DNA of 64,000 nucleotides from Oikopleura dioica (Eukaryota > Chordata > Appendicularia > Copelata > Oikopleuridae): positions 11,098,501 to 11,162,500 of the forward strand of contig OU015569.1 in the NCBI GenBank assembly GCA_907165135.1. Reading direction: 5' to 3'. The position numbers and the translations under genes are program-made. Position 1 is the first letter of the stretch. Each line of letters begins with the position of its first letter. Shown here piece by piece: positions 57,139 to 64,000 of this stretch. The notes under the pieces were generated by a model. The model ran no database searches. It was given only the letters and a program-made list of their open reading frames with translations, and was not told the DNA's origin.

Positions 57139-57991
57139 TCAGCACTTGTTGCCCAGGGCCCCCTTGATTTGCAGCGATCCAAAGCGCTTTTTATCCTTGG
57201 GCTTTAGTTTTAGGCGAATAATTCGACCACTTGTCGTTTCTTGTGGCGAGGTGGCGACAGTCAAGGGAACAGCTGAAAACGAATGGGCCCAAATTATTTC
57301 TGCGATAAGTTAATTTTCTAGCGATTTACTTGTTCAGCAATCACTCATGAAACCGGATGCTTCATATTTTAGTTATTTCTTCCAGAAAAATCTCCAATTT
57401 CGAGCGTTTCCAATTTGGCTGATGATTTCCGCTTGTTGCTAGTCTTAGGAGGCAGCCTGGAGCGTCATTAAGAAAGAGTGTGTGCCTTGACCCCGCCCCA
57501 GGGCACGTTCCTACATTACTAGTAAATGGATTAGACTCTCACTTTGAGGAGCTAGAGGCAGCTGTTGTCGCCACCACTGGACTCCCTAATTTACGATTGG
57601 GAGTTTGCACTGGCCCGTAAAGGGCCCTTAGCTCAACATTATCAACATAGAACATGAAGTGAGGGCGATTTGGGGCGGAAGCAAAGCGGATATGCCTTTA
57701 TAGCAGCGCTCAAAGAAGCATGACAGCGCAAATGCCAAAACCTGGCCAGTCGCTAATCCACTCTCCCTTTACCAAGGTCACAGTCGACAAGTTTGATCCA
57801 TTTGTTACCCCTATATTATAAAAGGACATAAATCACCGCCCGATGGCCTTACTTCTTAATTAGCGCAGTTCCTGTTGAATTTTACGTGAAATTTCAATTC
57901 ACCTAATTAAACACACCCTACCACACGCCGTCTACTTTGAGATCGACCCGCTTCTCGTGTCTTCCCTTTTGCATCTTTCGTGGTCGCCCAT
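57139..57991 (-). CDS. C-terminal part of an unrecognised protein with a beta-sandwich-like segment
   Basis: Six exons chain in frame to a stop: 57929..57991, 57853..57871 (19 nt), 57766..57810, 57543..57695, 57380..57438 and 57139..57272. The translation runs KRVDLKVDG / TALIKK / GNKWIKLVDCDLGKG / HIRFASAPNRPHFMFYVDNV / ... / IIRLKLKPKDKKRFGSLQI ... GALGNKC. The pattern from KWIKLVDCDL to FYVDNVEL recalls the last strands of carbohydrate-binding beta sandwiches of the CBM4/9 type, a resemblance only. Introns 57273-57379 and 57696-57765 are GA-AG and 57872-57928 is GC-AG. Three of five introns are non GT-AG, yet every phase fits. The 5' exons were not found. Confidence 0.5.
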
Positions 57992-58191
57992 CTGCCCGAA
58001 AAAAAATAAAATTTGCGGTGTTCATCAATAAAAATAAAACGCTCAACTATCAATACCACAGAAATGTTCTTTATAATCACTTCTCAAAAATGACACAAAT
58101 AAACTTCATTTGCAAGAGAACAGAAATTTTTGAGTGTTTCAAAAAGAGATATGTCGAAAATGTCTAAAAATAGATCAGATAGGTAAAATAT

Positions 58192-58297
58192 GCGAAGCCG
58201 CTTAGCGCTCAGGTTTTTGAAAAAGCCGCTGCGCAGCTTTTCTTTAAAGATCTTTCAGACCCTGACTCAGGTTTTCTACACAGGTTGTCGAGCCCAG
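58192..58297. mobile_element. Right half of the hAT-like MITE
   Basis: GCGAAGCCGC, AAAAGCCGCTGCGC and then CAGACCCTGACTCAGG through GTCGAGCCCAG match the right half; the left end is missing. Confidence 0.7.
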
Positions 58298-59675
58298 GAT
58301 CCATGATTGTCAGTGAAATATTCGAAAATGGGCCCAAGATTGTTTCTTACTGAAAATATTAAAAAGTAAGTCTTTGAGTGGTCGGTGTGCCTTTCTTGGT
58401 CTAAGTTGTTCTTTTAATAAAAAACTCTGAAGAGAATAGCTGAAGAAGCGCTTATTCCAAATTCAGAAAAGAAGACATGTTTCAAAGACAGATATCGAGA
58501 AAAAATTTGTTCACACGCTGTGAACAATTTTGCGAAATTGATTGATAAAAATTTAGTTATTGACTTAGAGACTTGGCCGATGGAGTTTGAATGAGTTGAT
58601 TGTAGTTTTATTTACACAAACAGTAGAAATATACGGGCTGCTGAGGGCTCAGTTCTCCAACTCTCGAGAGATGAGTCGCGAAGCTCCGACCGAATTAACG
58701 CTGAAAAAACTTAATCAGACAGGGTGAATTGGCAACAGTCAGCCGAGAAGTAGTAATTTGATCAATTTAGGCGGGAAAGGAAGAAGGATGAGCTCAGAAC
58801 GCCGACTACTCCGGGCGAGCCGAGAAGGGACCCTTTTCGGCCGCGGGTTAACACCGGCACGAGCATAGGCACAGGTCCCGACTGCTCCAGAGGTTCAGTG
58901 ACCAGCTTTAGGCAGAGGTGCAGCATCGTAAATCGGCTCGGCGGAAATATTTTTTCCAAAATCAAAGCTTTTATTTATTGCCTATAAATATCCGTTTTTA
59001 TTAATGATCCTTTTTGATTTACATCTCGTCATTTATTGATTATCGTAAAATCGTAAAATAAAAATAATCAAAAACATCAAAAGCTTGAATTCAAAGTTTT
59101 TCTTTAAAAGTTCACTTTTTCTTTCTTTTGATTAATCGAATATTGAGGCGCGTTAAATAATTAAATTCGAAAAGGAAATAAAAATGATTTGCACCTCTTT
59201 CAACTTGGGGTCGCAAAGATACCGCAACCAGTCGACTTTCGCTCCATGGAGTTTCAGCGTCAATGCAGAGCATGTCTCGCAAGGCCTACAACACGGTGTC
59301 CTCTTCCATGATTTCAATCAAGAAAGAGTTAGCGAGACTATTTTTTTCTCTGAAAAAAATGAAGAGTATTCATCAAGACTTTCTTTCATAAAAAATAAGG
59401 GTATCCACGAAGGTAAATGTCGTTAACTCTGTTCAAGGAAAATTATCACCACTCAAGACGAAGCGGTTCATTTTACGCGGTTGAAGATTTGCCCAAAACT
59501 GTTGGATCTAAGGGTCTTAAATAATCCCAGCTTATCAAGCGTTGGAAAAGTTAAAGATCCGAGTGAAAGAACAAGTGTTGATTTTGGAGTGATGCTCGGG
59601 TCAACCGTTTCGATCAGTGGACAAAAGCTGCGCGCGCCAATCGAGTAGGACAGCTTTACATTTATTCACTTTCAG
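58298..59675. other. Region upstream of the SLC43-like exons, N-terminus unresolved
   Basis: The first exon of the transporter should lie here. Several open frames on both strands (for example 59184-59426) look partly protein-like, but I could not connect any of them by phase. Confidence 0.35.
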
Positions 59676-62600
59676 AGCTTTCTAGCGTCGAATCTTCGGG
59701 GAGATGCATCGAGTGGGGTGCGCCGAGTTTGAAGGCGATCAGACGAAGAATCGGATGCGTTTTTATCATGGGCATTATTTGGAACTTGCTCTACGCAGCC
59801 CCGCTTTTTGGATTTTCCTCACTTCGGTACACTCACTTATCATTTTTGCTTGTTAATCATCATTGAAAATAAGGCCTGTTCTCCAGGAAGAAGGCTTCTT
59901 TTCTCACGTCTGCCGTGAAATGTGCGAAGATGCTATTAATCACGAGGAGTTTGGCTGTTATGATGGATTCGTTCAAAAGGCTTTGGGTCCAAAAAGAGAG
60001 TCGATTCTAAGTTCTAGTTGTTTATCTTTATGTTATTTACAATTTTCCACTTTTACGGTTGCATTTTATTTTATAGTCGGATGTATCATAAATTCTGATG
60101 GACCGGAAAGATGAATCAAAATGACAAGTACCGTAAGATATTTTCGTCGCAGCGTTAAAAACTCGTAAACTTACAACGAATTAAAAGCTTATCTAATATT
60201 TCACTTTCTCTCAATATTTTATTACGACAAAAGAAGAAGACCCAACTGAAAAGTATCCAAATGGAACTCGTTATCGCATGGCTTGCAAATTGCAAGAAGA
60301 CACGTTAAATCAGTACTATACGATTGGAACTTCGATTTTATCCGGCTCGACTATGCTTCTTGGAATAATTATGGACGCACATGGATCGAGAATACTAAGG
60401 AATGTTTTAGTCCACTCAATTTTTTTCAAACGATCGCGCTTTTCTAAAGCTAGAAAGAATAGTCGGAATGATCATGTTCCTGCTCTCCACAATAACCTTC
60501 ACTGCCATTTCATATTTCCCAGAAGATTTATCCTGGGTAGCGCATCATTCATTCGATTCTTCTCTTTCCATCCATTTTTAGCTTATGCTTCCAGCTGTGA
60601 TACTCAACGGTGTCGGCGGCATCACCATCGTTTTTACTTCATTTCAATTCGGCAATTTATTTTCCGCGGCAAGAAGCACTGTTATCGCTGTAATGATTGG
60701 TGAGAAAGCAAGTTTATTTTTTTAGCTGAGCTTGAAACTTTAGGATCGTACAATGCGTCGTCATTTGTTTACACGCTGTTCTTGAACTTGTATCGAATGG
60801 GCGTCAGTTTTCCCGTGCTGATGCTCGTTCACGGAGGGCTTTTATTCATCGCTCTTGTTGAGAGCTGGTTCAATGTTCCAGTAAAGCCGATTCCGACGCT
60901 AGAAGAGCAGAGGAGCAAAAAGTCTCCACCACGCACTTCTGTTCGGCGGCACACCACTGCTCTCGCTGTTCAGAATAACGCCTTTACGATTGAAGAAGAA
61001 AGTGATGTCAACGAGTCGAATGAAGGATCAAACACGGAAGTTACTGCTCAAAAACTGTGAGTTTTAGCTTCAGGTCATTCCAGCTTACTCTTTGATTTAG
61101 GAAGATACCTGCGCCTAGACGAGAGTCCATCTTTGCTGCGGCGGAGCAAAACCCACCGGTAAAAATCATGAGTTTTAGGTTAAGGATATAGCCGTTCTCA
61201 AGGCACTTTCGTAGCGCCAAAATGGGACGATAATTTTTTTTCATTCCAAGATAAATCTTACCTAAAATTATCCCTAGAATTCGATTATGGCATTTTTAAA
61301 AATTTTTTTCAAAGAAAATATCTCTCCCGAGCGATTTGAAATCTTAAGATCACTTTTTCTCGAAAATTTTCCATTAAATCGCTCAAACAAAACCGTGTTC
61401 TATAGTTAAAAACTGCTAATCTAACTTCCTAGGGCTTCAAAATCACAAAACTAGACTAAATTTACATTCTAGCGCCTTCTTCTTTTTGGCTTTTCTTTTT
61501 CATTAATGCTGCGTTCAGAGCCGTCGGCCAATCAGCGCGCTCTTTCCCATGCCCGCCTCACCGCGCGATGGAGGAGAGCGCCCAGCGCAGCAAACCAGAG
61601 CGCTGTCTGGCGCTTCAGCTTACTCAAGTAAGCCTCACAGAAATGGCTCTAAAACCATAAATATTGAGAATCTATTAAAACCGAGGCCCTAGGAATGTAG
61701 ACGAAGGTCTAAATTATTAATTTATCAAAAAAATTCGACCGATTTAATGGAAAATTCTTGAGAAAAAGTGATCGTAAGATATAAAAATGCTCTAGGGAGA
61801 AATTTTTTCGTTAAAAATTTAAAAATAACACTAGAATCGGATTTCTTAGACAATTTTAGGTAGGGTTCCTTTTGAAATCAAAGAATTTTATCGTCCCATT
61901 TCAGCGCTACGAAAGTGCCTTGAGAACGGCTATATGATATAGCCTATATCCTTAAGAAAATTAGTTTATAACACGATTTTTCTTGGCGTCTCTCGGTGGC
62001 GGCTTGGTTTGGTGGTCCAAGTCGAGGGCAAAACCCGAGCTATTCGCGATAAATCTTCACGTGTTGTTCGAATCGCAGTAGAGGCAGCCTCCATGCGATT
62101 AAAAACTGTTGATGGAGATTCACCAACTCCGGAGGTTCTTTCGAGTTCACCACGGTAGAGTACGGCCGACTCTAACCTTGCCCTGCTCGAAAGTTTTTAT
62201 CGAATTTATAACTTTTCTTGTCAAACACTTTTACTAGAGTTTTTTGGCAGTGATTATTTCTTGGCCCTGTCTTCTCTCATTGTTGACGATGTGCATCACT
62301 CAACTCCGAATCGTCATGTTCATCGGACAACTTGCTCTTTTCCTTAGGTTTCTTTCAAAAATATGGCCACTTTAAAAATTTTCAGATCGTCTCCTGACTT
62401 TACGGACGAAACTCCAGTCGTCGACCGAGAAGACAAAGTGACGTTTTACGTTACGATTTTTGGCTGGATGCAGCTTTTCTGTCTCCTCGTTGCTCCTGTC
62501 ATCGGAAACGTCCTCGACAAGAATCTGGAAATCTGCCGGGACGATCCAATCGCCGGCGTCAGAAGCAGAGATTCCAACTCGACCCAAGCGTTCAGAAGAG

Positions 62601-63150
62601 TCCAGGCGTTGCGCAACACCAGGAACGCCTATCTCATCACAGAGGTGATTTTTCAATGTCTTCCTTGACTTTTATCCTCTGAAGGCGTGCCTCCTCGCGA
62701 TTGGAATTCTGATGGTTCTTCCCATTCCAATCTGGGCGCAGTACATTACATTTTTACTCGTCACTTGGATTCGTACTTTTCTTCACTCTACTGCAGGTAT
62801 GAAGCGACTACTGTAAAAACCACAGTTAACTGTTTCCTTAGGTGGTCTTTATGTGAATGTGTTTCATTACGCTCATTTGGGAAAATTAACTGGCCTGGGC
62901 TCGATAGTTTCTGCGATCTTTTGCCTGCTCAATGATCCGCTCTTCAAAATTGTTAATAATATTCTCGACCAGGATCCTTTCTGGGTAAGTTGAAAAAAGT
63001 ACTTGTATGGCAAATCGCTCTTAGTTGAATATTCTGGTGCTGGTCCTGTCTTTGTTGGGCCTGCTGCTTCCTTTATATCTGACTCGATTTGCGAAGAAGG
63101 TTGAGAAGACGTTGAATGAAATTGATAAGAGCAATAAACTGTCGAAATAA
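59676..63150 (+). CDS. SLC43-family transporter (LAT3/4 or ENBT1 type), N-terminus incomplete
   Basis: Major facilitator carrying amino acids or nucleobases in known members. Exons: 59676..59826, 59874..59986, 60234..60399, 60458..60536, 60582..60699, 60744..61056, 61101..61158, 62118..62154, 62251..62347, 62386..62644, 62685..62796, 62842..62984 and 63025..63150 (about 590 aa). Visible: TM1 (GCVFIMGIIWNLLYAAPLFG), an extracellular loop with NGT, the motif after TM2 LGIIMDAHGSRIL, then TM3-6 (LMLPAVILNGVGGITIVFTS, QFGNLFSAARSTVIAVMIG). A long acidic/Ser loop precedes the second half, which starts IHQLRRFFRVHHVIISW and ends KKVEKTLNEIDKSNKLSK. Intron 60400-60457 is GA-AG. Intron 61159-62117 contains a 779-bp palindromic element. 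The first coding exon was not identified. Confidence 0.82.
61178..61956. mobile_element. 779-bp palindromic element in a transporter intron
   Basis: GGATATAGCCGTTCTCAAGG, CACTTTCGTAGCGC and TGGGACGAT at the left are mirrored at 61886-61956. A second inner pair, ATCACTTTTTCTCG with TTTTCCATTAAATCG, is mirrored at 61736-61770. The centre is GC-rich and non-coding. It fits a non-autonomous transposon with long inverted arms. Confidence 0.75.
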
Positions 63151-63466
63151 ATAGAATTTCAAATTGACGAAATCTCGTCCGGGGAAATTTGGGGCGTTCT
63201 TCCCTCTTCAGCGGGATATCGTGCAAATACCGGCGGTTTTTGGATGGTTCGATATCTAAAAACCGCCACAGAAGTGGTTCTTTTCGTAAAACTTCGAATC
63301 AGAATGGTTTGATTAATGGAAATTCTATTTTCAGCTCCGAATTAGGCCTACTTATTAGAGCATAAAGCGCGCGCCCTCCCAACTTGCAGCGGAAGCAAAA
63401 TTTTTATTGGCTTATTGAAGATAAATATTGACAAATTTGAAATTTTTGAATAAAATTTGAGAGAAA
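63151..63466. other. Short intergenic spacer
   Basis: Between two plus-strand genes, 316 bp. No SL acceptor could be proven. Confidence 0.4.
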
Positions 63467-64000
63467 ATGGTCCGACATCTCGACGACTACATAACTTCTT
63501 ATGGGAGATTTGGAAAGTGCAGTGACTGTGGATTGTAAGTTCAAAACTTTTTTCTCTTGTTAACTCTTTGGATTTTAGCCATTCCGAAGCAACTGCGTTG
63601 ATCAGAAAAAAACGATTCTGCGAAGACTGCAAAGAAGAAAAGTATCCAGACGAAAAGCCCGAATTTCAAGAGACAGATGCAAGATTCAAGTGCCGTGCTG
63701 GTAAATGCGGGGCGAAAAATCTCTCCTTCCGAGAGATCTTAATTGGGTCTTGCTGCAAGGATGCGGCGAAAGCAATTTCCGACAATGTTTGGGGTAATGA
63801 TTTAAAAATAAAGAACTTATCAATTTAATTATATCGATAGAGTCCAAGTACGAGCGCGATGTGATGAACAAGATTTATATGAAAATAAAAACGGCGCGCT
63901 GCTCTTTCAATTCCAAAATAGACGAAGCTGAAGGTGAGCTGTATTCTGCGAAAAATGCAGTGCGAGCAGCAAAAGAAGCACTGAAAAAGGCTGAAGAGAG
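63467..64000 (+). CDS. Cys-rich protein followed by a coiled region, 5' part only
   Basis: Exons 63467..63534, 63579..63793 and 63841..64000 (runs off the window), GT-AG introns of 44 and 47 bp. The first 90 residues hold four CxxC-like pairs (KCSDCGF, FCEDCKEE, KCRAGKCG, GSCCKD), which suggests zinc binding. Then a helical, charged stretch (EGELYSAKNAVRAAKEAL) looks like a coiled coil. ATG 63467 opens the frame (MVRHLDDYITSYGRFGK). The family is not recognised; a small zinc-finger or scaffold protein is possible. Confidence 0.6.

Noticed and set aside
59184-59640. Candidate first exons of the SLC43 gene
   Set aside because: Several frames on both strands look partly protein-like, but none joins exon 59676 in phase without an indel.

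Overview
This is animal nuclear DNA, most likely from an appendicularian tunicate (Oikopleura type, possibly O. dioica). The sequence shows genes with many introns, most of them only 36-50 bp long with TTTTCAG-like acceptors. It also shows repeated use of GA-AG and GC-AG introns, TTAGGG-type telomeric repeats and a metazoan gene set (sodium channel, nicotinic receptor, PDE1, FERM protein, SLC43 transporter). The species is inferred; no sequence was searched against a database.

Layout. 1-8 kb, minus strand: a 63-aa orphan, a two-domain secreted protein with Thr/Lys/Pro spacers (one apparent frameshift) and a nicotinic acetylcholine receptor alpha subunit. 8-15.8 kb: mostly gene-poor, with a 1.5 kb duplication, several MITE families, telomere-like repeats and one 62-codon secreted peptide gene. 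15.8-25.3 kb, minus: PDE1, a CUB/EGF single-pass membrane protein, and a poly-Thr, Cys-rich secreted protein. 25.9 kb: tRNA-Thr(CGT). 26.6-36 kb: a small membrane protein (+), a FERM protein (-), an orphan (-) and a secreted chymotrypsin-like protease (+). 36.3-48.7 kb, minus: one complete four-domain voltage-gated sodium channel in 27 exons with a DEEA selectivity filter. 49-58 kb: long gene-poor stretches with two partially modelled minus-strand genes. 59.7-63.2 kb: an SLC43-type transporter (+). 63.5-64 kb: the start of a Cys-rich gene (+) that runs off the window.

Exon models were built by hand by requiring reading-frame continuity and protein-family continuity across every junction. Where the phases add up over a whole gene (PDE1, FERM protein, poly-Thr protein) I regard the model as firm; boundaries may still be off by a base in places.

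The most interesting feature is the relation between small inverted-repeat elements (MITEs) and introns. Two genes are interrupted exactly in coding sequence by a MITE that must be removed for the protein to be made, and neither removal can use GT-AG ends. Together with about ten GA-AG and several GC-AG introns, this suggests a permissive spliceosome that tolerates MITE-derived introns. Other points are a DEEA channel with an altered inactivation motif, and a nested palindromic element built of GAGCT pentamers inside the channel gene.
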